A stretch of DNA of 64,000 bases. Source: Phycisphaerales bacterium. GTDB taxonomy: Bacteria > Planctomycetota > Phycisphaerae > UBA1845 > Fen-1342. A program made the position numbers and the translations under genes. This document shows, piece after piece, positions 34,094 through 40,842 of this stretch. Position 1 is the first letter of the stretch. Every line of letters begins with the position of its first letter. The stretch covers positions 100,633 to 164,632 of the forward strand of contig JALHJL010000001.1 of NCBI GenBank assembly GCA_022839625.1, read 5' to 3'. A model generated the notes under the pieces. It was not told the origin of the DNA, made no database searches, and was given only the letters and a program-made list of their open reading frames with translations.

Positions 34094-34247
34094 CGGAGCC
34101 TCCCGGCGGTGTCAAGGGTGAGCGCCGACAAAGTGCGCCAGCGCCGGCGGAGGGGCATTGATTCCCTTTGCGGTTTGCGTTCGAATTACCGGCATCGCTG
34201 GAGGGCCCGGGCCGCCGTCCGGCATGTCGCATGACGGAAGTGCAAGA

Positions 34248-35627
34248 ATGCCACGGCGAATCCTGGTGGTCGATGACGAGCCGCTGAAGCGCATCACGCT
34301 CCAGATCGAGTTGGGCGAGCACGGCTACGAAGTCTACGAGGCGGCCGATGCCCAGGCGGCGCAGCGCATCATCGATGCCCGGCCGATCGACCTGGTCGTC
34401 AGCGATGTCCGCATGCCCGGCATGAACGGCCTGGACCTGCTCACCTACGTCAAGCAGGTGCGCCCGGAGGCCGAGGTGATCCTCATGACCGCCTACGCGA
34501 CCGTCGAAACCGCCGTCCTGGCGATCAAGCGCGGCGCGTACGACTACATCACCAAGCCGTTCACCACGCAGGACCTGCTGGTCAAGCTCGACGGCCTGTT
34601 CGCCGGCCAGGAGCAGCCACAGGACGGCGACGGCGCGGTGACGTTCGGCCGACTGGTGGCTCGCAGCCAGAGCATGAAGCGCCTCTTCGAGCAGGTCCGT
34701 AACGTGGCCCCGACCGGCCGCACGATCCTGCTGTGCGGCGAAAGCGGGACGGGCAAGGAGTTGTTCGCCGAGGCGATCCACGCCGCCAGCCTGCGCTCCG
34801 GCAAGCCCTTCGTGCGTTTCAGTTGCGCGGCGTTGCAGCCGTCGGTGCTGGAGAGCGAGCTGTTTGGCCACGAGAAGGGGGCGTTCACGGGTGCCATTCG
34901 ACAGAAGGCCGGGCGCTTTGAGCTCGCCCACGGCGGCACGATGCTGCTGGACGAAGTCGACGACATCCCCACCGACCTCCAGGTCAAGCTGCTGCGCGTC
35001 GTGGAGCAACAGGAGTTCGAGCGTGTCGGCGGCGAGTCGCCAGTCCGCGTGGACGTGCGGCTCATCTGCGCGACCAAGTGCGACCTGCTGAAGCTGAGCA
35101 AGGAAGGCCGGTTCCGTGAAGACCTGTACTACCGGCTGAACGTGATCAGCTTCACGATCCCGCCGCTCCGCGAGCGGCCCGACGACATCCCCTTGTTGGC
35201 GCGGCATTTCGTCGCCAAGCACGCCTCGCTCGTCGGCGGCGAGCCGGTCGAGCTCTCGCCCCACGCCACCGACGAGCTCCTGCGCCATAGCTGGCCGGGC
35301 AACGTGCGCGAGCTGGAGCACGTCATCGAGCGGGCGCTGGCGTTCTGCGGCGAAGACGGCGCGGCGCCGGGCGAACGACGGGAGATTCGCCCGGAGCATA
35401 TTCTCCCGCTCGGGACCCCCGCGCCGGACGCGGTCAGCATGCCGGCTCTCGAACTGGGCGAGAGCGGCCGGCTCAGCCTGACGGAGACGGTCTCCGACAT
35501 CGAGCGCCGCATGATCCTGCTCGCGCTGCGCCAGTGCGGCAACAACCAGGCCCGGGCGGCACAGTGGCTGGGAATCCCACGGACCACGTTGCGCGATAAG
35601 ATGGCCAAGTACGTGATCGCGGGCTAG
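34248..35627 (+). CDS. Sigma-54-dependent response regulator (NtrC family)
   Basis: A 459-aa transcription activator. Receiver domain with phosphoacceptor Asp near residue 53 (VVSDVRMPG), acidic pair DDE at the start and Lys in YITKPF. AAA+ domain with Walker A GESGTGKE near residue 164, GAFTGA near 211 (sigma-54 contact) and a Walker-B-type MLLDEVDD. C-terminal Fis-type helix-turn-helix (NNQARAAQWLGIPRTTLRDKM). No histidine kinase gene lies next to it. ATG 34248 follows ACGGAAG. A longer in-frame ATG at 34158 would add about 30 residues without a ribosome site. Target genes are not visible. Confidence 0.92.
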   Translation: MPRRILVVDDEPLKRITLQIELGEHGYEVYEAADAQAAQRIIDARPIDLVVSDVRMPGMNGLDLLTYVKQVRPEAEVILMTAYATVETAVLAIKRGAYDYITKPFTTQDLLVKLDGLFAGQEQPQDGDGAVTFGRLVARSQSMKRLFEQVRNVAPTGRTILLCGESGTGKELFAEAIHAASLRSGKPFVRFSCAALQPSVLESELFGHEKGAFTGAIRQKAGRFELAHGGTMLLDEVDDIPTDLQVKLLRVVEQQEFERVGGESPVRVDVRLICATKCDLLKLSKEGRFREDLYYRLNVISFTIPPLRERPDDIPLLARHFVAKHASLVGGEPVELSPHATDELLRHSWPGNVRELEHVIERALAFCGEDGAAPGERREIRPEHILPLGTPAPDAVSMPALELGESGRLSLTETVSDIERRMILLALRQCGNNQARAAQWLGIPRTTLRDKMAKYVIAG

Positions 35628-35696
35628 CATGCCCCGGCCGGGCCGCCCGGCGGAGGCCTGCGCACCCGACGCGGCGGTGGCCAAGAGGAGCACGCA

Positions 35697-35798
35697 GTGA
35701 ACAAGAAGCGACGCCTGGCACGGATCAAGCACCGCAAGAGCCGCGAGCGGTCAAAGCTGCGCGAACGCGAACGCCGGCAGGCGGCGAAGAAGGCGTAA
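35697..35798 (+). CDS. Very small basic protein, possibly a ribosomal mS38/COX24-like peptide
   Basis: A 33-aa protein (start MNKKRRLARIKHRKSR) made almost entirely of Lys, Arg, Glu and Ala; nearly every third residue is Arg or Lys. AAGAGGAG at 35683-35690 sits 6 bases before GTG, and a TAA stop follows. Short KRR...KHRKSR peptides of this type recall the AURKAIP1/COX24 motif found in bacterial and mitochondrial ribosome proteins; this is a resemblance, not proven. It lies 69 bp after the response regulator stop. Without the ribosome site it would be dismissed as chance. Confidence 0.65.
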   Translation: MNKKRRLARIKHRKSRERSKLRERERRQAAKKA

Positions 35799-35825
35799 CC
35801 GCAGCGGCGCCGGCGAAACGCGCCG

Positions 35826-37040
35826 TCACCGTGCCAACGCCAGCAGCTTCCGGTCCACCGCTGCCAGTGCGTACTCCCCCAGTTGCGCCCGATCTACCCA
35901 GCGCATGTTCGCCGCCGCCCGAACCGGCCGCCGGCGCGGGCTGAGCCGGCACGCGTACACATGCACCACCCAGCGGCGGTGTGAGAATGCGTGCCGCACC
36001 AGGCCGATGCGCTCGCCCACCTCGGCTTCGATGCCCAGCGCTTGGCGCAGGCTTGCTCGCAGGACGCGCGCGGGCGGTTGCCCGTCGCGGACTTCCGTGC
36101 CGGGCAGCGTCCACAGGCCGGCCAGCAGCCCCGCCGCCGGCCGCCGCACGAGCAGCAGCCGCCCGGCGTGCCGTACCCATGCCGCGACCAGCTCGACTTG
36201 TCGCGGCGGTCGCTTGCTACGGCGGACCGGGAGCCGCTCCTGAAGTCCCTCGGCGCGGGCGCGGCACTGGCTGCGGAGCGGACACACTGTGCAGGACGGC
36301 CGGCGGGCCGTACAGATGCGCGCGCCCAGCTCCATCAACGCCTGATTGAACGCCCCCGCGGCTCGACGCGCAAGCAGCATCTCGGCCAACTGCCACAGGC
36401 GTGTCTGCGTCGCGCTGTCGTCGATACACGCCCGGATTGCGAAAAGTCGCGCCAGGACGCGCTGCACGTTGCCATCGACGACCGGGACCGCCTCGCCCGC
36501 CGCGATGCTGGCGATCGCGTTGGCCGTGTAACGCCCGACGCCCGGCAGGTTGCGCCACTCGGCCGCCGACTCCGGCAAACGCCCGCCGCGTTGTGCGACA
36601 ATCGTCTGCGCCGCGCGGTGCAGGTTACGCGCCCGAGTGTAGTAGCCGAGCCCCTGCCAGCAACGGAGCACGGACGCCGGCGAAGACGCGGCCAGCGCGC
36701 GCACCGTCGGAAACGCCGCCAGGAAACGCTCGTAGTAAGGCAGCACGGTCTCCACGCGCGTTTGCTGAAGCATGATTTCGGATACCCAGATGCGGTAGGG
36801 ATCGCGCGTGCGGCGCCACGGCAGATCGCGCGCCCAGCGCCGGTACCACGCCAGCAGTGCACGCCGCACAGCCCTGCGTGTTGAGCCGGCCTGTAGCGTC
36901 GGACCTGAGCTCGCCGTAGCGAGCCGCCTGTAGCGACCTGCCCGCCGTGGCGGGTGTCCGACGTGTTGCCCGGATGGAGCCTGCCGCGCCAAATACGCGG
37001 GGCCGGCGCTAGCGGCGTGCGCGGTTGATCTGGCTGCCAT
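35826..37040 (-). CDS. mutY: A/G-specific adenine glycosylase MutY
   Basis: A 404-aa DNA repair enzyme that removes adenine from A:8-oxoG pairs. It has the catalytic Glu in VSEIMLQQT, the helix-hairpin-helix LPGVGRYTANAIASIAAGE, the catalytic Asp in VVDGNVQRVLARL, and the iron-sulfur loop CTARRPSCTVCPLRSQC (Cys spacing 6, 2, 5). The C-terminal NUDIX-like domain (VELVAAWVRHAGRLLLVRR) reads 8-oxoG. The ATG at 37040 is 2 bp after the murD stop, but gives an N-terminal extension of about 60 residues before the usual start near ALLAWYRRWARDLPWR; part of it is encoded by a repeat (36897-36963). A downstream start is possible. Confidence 0.9.
   Translation of the reverse strand: MAARSTAHAASAGPAYLARQAPSGQHVGHPPRRAGRYRRLATASSGPTLQAGSTRRAVRRALLAWYRRWARDLPWRRTRDPYRIWVSEIMLQQTRVETVLPYYERFLAAFPTVRALAASSPASVLRCWQGLGYYTRARNLHRAAQTIVAQRGGRLPESAAEWRNLPGVGRYTANAIASIAAGEAVPVVDGNVQRVLARLFAIRACIDDSATQTRLWQLAEMLLARRAAGAFNQALMELGARICTARRPSCTVCPLRSQCRARAEGLQERLPVRRSKRPPRQVELVAAWVRHAGRLLLVRRPAAGLLAGLWTLPGTEVRDGQPPARVLRASLRQALGIEAEVGERIGLVRHAFSHRRWVVHVYACRLSPRRRPVRAAANMRWVDRAQLGEYALAAVDRKLLALAR
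36897..36963. repeat. Multi-hairpin repeat inside the MutY N-terminal extension
   Basis: Outer arms CGTCGGAC (36897-36904) and GTCCGACG (36956-36963) enclose two smaller palindromes: GCTCG...CGAGC around 36909-36924 and CCCGCC-GT-GGCGGG around 36940-36953. Together they form a three-way, cloverleaf-like fold. The outer arms match those of the 16394-16454 element. It lies in the part of mutY upstream of conserved residues, so either the repeat was inserted in-frame or mutY starts after it. Confidence 0.6.
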
Positions 37041-37042
37041 GG

Positions 37043-38419
37043 CTACGCGTCTTCGCCCCGGGCCAACTTGGCAAACAGCTCGCCGCGCGCGCGGTAATCG
37101 ATGAACTGGTCCCACGAAGCGCAGGCGGGCGACAGCAACACTACGTCGCCCGGTCGCGCGCGTGCGCGGCACGCCGCAACCGCGGCCCGGAGGTCAGGCA
37201 AGTGCTCTGCATCGCCGCCGGCCTGCTGAACGGATTGCGCCAGCCCGTGACCGGTCTTTCCGATGCACGCGGCGAAGCGCGCCCGCCGGGCCGCCTCTTC
37301 GGCGACTGGTCGCAGGTCGCTGCCCTTGTCGTAGCCGCCCAGGATGACCAGCAGCGGCGCATCGATCGCCCGCAGCGCCGTAATCGCCGCCTCCGGCGTC
37401 GTCGACTTCGAATCGTTGTAATACGTGACGCCGCCGCGCTCGGCGATCTTCTGGAGCCGATGCGGCAACGCCTCGAACGTGGCCAGCGCCTCCAGCGCCA
37501 CGTCGTCCGCCACGCCGAGCGCCTGCGCCACGGTTAGCGCGGCCGCGGCGTTCTCCCGGTTGTGCCGCCCCGGAACCCCCAGGCGGAGCTGCGGCCAGCG
37601 CAGCCGTCGGCCATCCCGCTCTGCCACCGGCGCATCCCCCTCCAGCCCGTACCGCCACACTCCCGCCTCGCTCCCAAACGCCGCACCGTACGTCCGGCGT
37701 AGCTCCGCCGTGTCCTGGATGACGACCACGTCGTGCCCCGGACGGCGGAACCGGACCAGGTTGAGCTTCGCCGCCACGTACGCTTCAAAGCTGCCGTGCC
37801 AATCGAGGTGGTTCGGCGTGATGTTGGTGATGACGGCGACGTGCGGGCTCCAGTGCACGGCCGGCGTACGCTGCAACTGGAAGCTGGACAACTCCAGCAC
37901 AACGATGTCGTCCGCGGTGATTCTGCCCAGCCCGTCCAGCAGCGACTTCCCGATATTCCCCCCGACCCAGACGCGCCCCTTGAGCCCTTGATCCCTTGAT
38001 CCCTTGGCCCCTTCTTCCAGCACATGCCCGATCATCGCCGTCACCGTGCTCTTGCCGACGCTGCCGGTAATCCCCACGCAGCGCGCCGGGCAGCGCTCGA
38101 CAAAGAGGTTGATCTCGGTGGTGATCGGCACGCCGGCGTCGCGGGCGACTTGCAGGAACTCCGACGACTCCGGCACGGCGGGATTGACGACGACCACGTC
38201 CGCGTCGCGGAAGTCACGCTCTTCATGCCCGCCCAGGTGCAACGTCAGGTCCAGGTCCGCGATCTGGTCGAGCGACGCGCGCAGCTTGTCCGGCGGGGCC
38301 TTGTCCGTCAGGACGGTCCGCGCTCCTGCCGCCGCCAGCCAGCGCGTGACGCCCACGCCCCCGCCGAAGCCGCCCAGCCCCATCACCGTTACACGCTTGT
38401 TGCGCCAATCCTGGATCAT
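37043..38419 (-). CDS. murD: UDP-N-acetylmuramoyl-L-alanine--D-glutamate ligase MurD
   Basis: A 458-aa Mur ligase that adds D-Glu to UDP-MurNAc-L-Ala in peptidoglycan synthesis. Family marks: VTVMGLGGFGGGVGV at the UDP-binding N-terminus, the ATP loop GITGSVGKSTVTAMIGH, VWVGGNIGKSLLDGL, ELSSFQLQ, ITNITPNHLDWHG and YYNDSKSTTPEAA. ATG 38419 has AGGAG 6 bases upstream. Between the GHVLEEG helix and the GGNIG motif there is an insertion of about ten residues (AKGSRDQGLKG) encoded by an octamer array. It is likely a solvent loop. The neighbouring mutY follows 2 bp later; argS is divergent. Function is firm. Confidence 0.94.
   Translation of the reverse strand: MIQDWRNKRVTVMGLGGFGGGVGVTRWLAAAGARTVLTDKAPPDKLRASLDQIADLDLTLHLGGHEERDFRDADVVVVNPAVPESSEFLQVARDAGVPITTEINLFVERCPARCVGITGSVGKSTVTAMIGHVLEEGAKGSRDQGLKGRVWVGGNIGKSLLDGLGRITADDIVVLELSSFQLQRTPAVHWSPHVAVITNITPNHLDWHGSFEAYVAAKLNLVRFRRPGHDVVVIQDTAELRRTYGAAFGSEAGVWRYGLEGDAPVAERDGRRLRWPQLRLGVPGRHNRENAAAALTVAQALGVADDVALEALATFEALPHRLQKIAERGGVTYYNDSKSTTPEAAITALRAIDAPLLVILGGYDKGSDLRPVAEEAARRARFAACIGKTGHGLAQSVQQAGGDAEHLPDLRAAVAACRARARPGDVVLLSPACASWDQFIDYRARGELFAKLARGEDA
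37977..38016. repeat. Octamer array inside murD
   Basis: Five 8-bp units on the plus strand, CCCCTTGA, GCCCTTGA, TCCCTTGA, TCCCTTGG, CCCCTTCT, read on the coding strand as TCAAGGG-type units. They encode part of the extra AKGSRDQGLKG loop just before the GGNIG motif of MurD. The unit is the same family as in argS (GGGATCAA) and in the 9797-9900 element. Confidence 0.8.
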
Positions 38420-38501
38420 CGACTCTCCTGCAACCAAGACGGAAGCAGTGTACCGTTCTGGCGGGCGTGTTGTCGCCGGCCGTCTCGGCGCGGACCCTTA
38501 A

Positions 38502-38525
38502 CTCGCCACTCGCTACTCGCTATTC
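38502..38525. repeat. Heptamer array just upstream of argS
   Basis: Units CTCGCCA, CTCGCTA, CTCGCTA and the start of a fourth lie at 38502-38525, ending 10 bp before the argS ATG, where a ribosome site would be expected; none is seen. The unit matches the complement of TAGCGAG in the heptamers at 9772-9792 and 802-815. Confidence 0.65.
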
Positions 38526-38535
38526 TTACCTCCCC

Positions 38536-40569
38536 ATGAGACATGACAGTTTGCAGAACCTGCTCGCCGAACAGTTCGCCGCCGCGATCGCCCAGGTCAC
38601 CGGCAGGCCCGCGGACCAAATCGACCCCGCGGTGCGGCCGGCGGGCGACCCGCAGTTTGGTGATTACCAGTGCAACGCGGCGATGGCCTTGGCCCGGCCG
38701 TTGAAGGCCAAGCCCCGCGAGGTCGCGCAGCGCATCGCCGACGCCGTCACGCCGCTCCTGGCGGACATCGCCGAGCCCCTGGAGATCGCCGGGCCAGGCT
38801 TTATCAATATCCGCCTCAAGGGCGAGTTCTTGTCGCAGCATCTCAGCGAGATCCCCGCGCCGCGGGCAGCGGGGATCGAGGGATCAAGGGACCAAGGGAT
38901 CGAGGTCGACCGCGTCGGCCTGCCGCCGGTCGAAAGGCCGCTGCGGGTCGTGGTCGAGTACTCGCAACCCAACATCGCCAAGCAGATGCACGTCGGCCAC
39001 CTGCGGAGCACGATCATCGGCGACGTATTCGCCCGCGTGCTGGCGTTCGAGGGCCACGAGGTCATCCGCCAGAATCACATCGGCGACTGGGGCACGCAGT
39101 TCGGCATGCTCATCCGTTGGTATCGCGAGCACCCGCTGCCGACGCCGCAGGTGCACGCCGACGTGCTGGAAGCCATTGAGAACGACTACCGTGCCGCCCA
39201 GCAGCGTTTCGACCACGACGAGCAGTTCGCCGCGGAGGCCCGGCTCGCGGTCGGCGCGCTTCAGTCCGGCGATCCGCAGGCCCGGCAGGTCTGGGAGCGG
39301 CTGTGTGCCGAGAGCTGGCGGGCGTTCACCGAGCTCTACGAGCATCTGGATGTGCTGCTCACGCCCGAGAACGTCCGCGGGGAGAGCTTCTACAACGACC
39401 GGCTGCCCCTGATCGTCGAGGAATTGCGGCAGAAACTCGGTACAGCAGGTGCGCCGGCCACCGCTCACGAGCAGTCGCACCGGGCCGATGCAGCGTCGGC
39501 CCCCCGTGGCCGACGTGCCCTCCTGCGCGCGGACCAGGGCGCGCTGGTCATTTACCTGTACGACGACCAGGGTGAGCCGCTGTTCAAGAACCCCGAAGGC
39601 CAAGCCCTCGGCATGATCGTGCAGAAGTCGGACGGCGCGTATCTGTACGCCACGACTGATCTCGCGGCGATCCGGTTCCGGCTGAAGGAGCTGGAGTTCC
39701 CGTCCGGCGGCATCGGCGCACAACGGGTCATTTACGTCACGGACGCCCGGCAGAAGCTGCATTTCCAGATGTTCTTCGCCTGCGCCCGCGCCGCCGGCTG
39801 GATCACCGACGACGTGCGGGTCGAGCACGTCACGTTTGGCAGTGTCCTCGGCCCCGACCGCAAGCCGCTGAAGACCCGCGCCGGCCAGACCGTCAAGCTC
39901 CGTGAGCTGTTGGACGAGGCCGAGAAGCGGGCGTATGCGCTGCTGGAAAACAGGGATCAGGGAAGCAAGGGATCGAGGGATCAAGGGATCGAGGGATCGC
40001 GGGATCGAGGGATCGAGGGACCAAGGGATCAAGGGGAGGAGGCGCCGGCGGTTCAATTCAGCGAGGACGAGAAGCGCGAGATCGCCCGCCGAGTGGGCAT
40101 CGCCGCGGTGAAGTACGCCGACCTGCGCAATGACCGCACCGCCGACTACGTGTTCGACTGGGACAAGATGCTCGCGCTCCAGGGCAACACCGCCCCGTAC
40201 ATGATGTACGCGCACGCCCGCATCCGCTCGATCTACCGCAAGGCGGCCGAGCGGTTCGGCGCGCCGGACGTGTACGCCCCGCACGTGCGGCTCGTCATCA
40301 CCCATCCGGCCGAGCGCGCCCTGGCGCTCCGCCTGGCCCGCCTGCGCGAGGCCATCAGCGACGTGGCGACGAACCTCACGCCGCACACGCTATGCACGTA
40401 CCTCTACGAGCTGGCGGCCGACTTCATGCGGTTCTACGAATCCTGCCCGGTGCTGGCCGCCCCGGACGAAACGGCCCGTCTGAGCCGCATGCGGCTCTGC
40501 GACCTGACCGCTCGGACGCTGAAGCTCGGCCTCGGCCTGCTTGGCATCGAGGCCATCGAGCGCATGTAG
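38536..40569 (+). CDS. argS: Arginyl-tRNA synthetase
   Basis: A 677-aa class I synthetase that charges tRNA-Arg. It has the N-terminal additional domain, the HIGH-type motif HVGHLRST near residue 152, NHIGDWGTQFGML, the second catalytic loop LKTRAGQTVKL in place of KMSKS, VKYADLRNDRT and a DALR-type anticodon domain. The length exceeds the usual (about 560-600) mainly because of two octamer-encoded insertions (38872-38903 and 39953-40040) and a poorly conserved stretch near 39440-39530. ATG 38536 has no ribosome site; a heptamer array precedes it. Both insertions fall in linkers between domains, so the enzyme is probably active. Confidence 0.93.
   Translation: MRHDSLQNLLAEQFAAAIAQVTGRPADQIDPAVRPAGDPQFGDYQCNAAMALARPLKAKPREVAQRIADAVTPLLADIAEPLEIAGPGFINIRLKGEFLSQHLSEIPAPRAAGIEGSRDQGIEVDRVGLPPVERPLRVVVEYSQPNIAKQMHVGHLRSTIIGDVFARVLAFEGHEVIRQNHIGDWGTQFGMLIRWYREHPLPTPQVHADVLEAIENDYRAAQQRFDHDEQFAAEARLAVGALQSGDPQARQVWERLCAESWRAFTELYEHLDVLLTPENVRGESFYNDRLPLIVEELRQKLGTAGAPATAHEQSHRADAASAPRGRRALLRADQGALVIYLYDDQGEPLFKNPEGQALGMIVQKSDGAYLYATTDLAAIRFRLKELEFPSGGIGAQRVIYVTDARQKLHFQMFFACARAAGWITDDVRVEHVTFGSVLGPDRKPLKTRAGQTVKLRELLDEAEKRAYALLENRDQGSKGSRDQGIEGSRDRGIEGPRDQGEEAPAVQFSEDEKREIARRVGIAAVKYADLRNDRTADYVFDWDKMLALQGNTAPYMMYAHARIRSIYRKAAERFGAPDVYAPHVRLVITHPAERALALRLARLREAISDVATNLTPHTLCTYLYELAADFMRFYESCPVLAAPDETARLSRMRLCDLTARTLKLGLGLLGIEAIERM
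38872..38903. repeat. Four-unit octamer array inside argS (first)
   Basis: GGGATCGA, GGGATCAA, GGGACCAA, GGGATCGA run without gaps. They encode a GIEGSRDQGIE stretch in the linker between the N-terminal domain and the catalytic core of ArgS, just before the conserved VVVEYSQPN strand. Since three 8-bp units equal 24 bp, an array gives a peptide repeat of eight residues in any frame. Confidence 0.85.
39953..40040. repeat. Eleven-unit octamer array inside argS (second)
   Basis: Eleven 8-bp units, mostly GGGATCGA or GGGATCAA with a few changes (GGAAGCAA, GGGATCGC, GGGACCAA, GGGGAGGA), encode the Gly/Ser/Arg/Asp-rich segment with GSRDQGIE and GSRDRGIE, an eight-residue peptide period. It sits between the helix after LLENRD and the FSEDEKREIARRVG block of ArgS. 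The array is intact in frame. Confidence 0.9.
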
Positions 40570-40590
40570 CACCCCGGCCGCACGCCGGAG

Positions 40591-40814
40591 GTGGGAGGGC
40601 GAAGCTCCCGCTGAGCCGAACCGTGGGAGGGCGAAGCTCCCGCTGAGCCGAACCGTGGGAGGGCGAAGCTCCCGCTGAGCCGAACCGTGGGAGGGCGAAG
40701 CTCCCGCCGAGCCGAACCGTGGGAGGGCGAAGCTCCCGCCGAGCCGAACCGTGGGAGGGCGAAGCTCCCGCTGAGCCGAACCGTGGGAGGGCGAAGCTCC
40801 CGCTGAGCCGAACC
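40591..40814. repeat. Seven-copy 32-bp tandem array between convergent argS and GH13 genes
   Basis: Seven head-to-tail copies start at 40591, 40623, 40655, 40687, 40719, 40751 and 40783. Each begins GTGGGAGGGCGAAGCTCCCG and ends GAGCCGAACC. Copies four and five differ from the rest at one base (CCGAG for CTGAG). Each unit holds a small hairpin, GGGAG...CTCCC. A partly matching inverted copy (CCTCGCCCTCCC) follows at about 40822-40833. There are no spacers, so it is not CRISPR. In the 273-bp gap between two gene ends it may work as a bidirectional terminator. Confidence 0.92.
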
Positions 40815-40842
40815 CGGCGGGGCCTCGCCCTCCCGGCCTACC

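Noticed and set aside
40591..40814. CRISPR array
   Set aside because: The 32-bp units are head to tail with no spacers, and no cas gene is visible.
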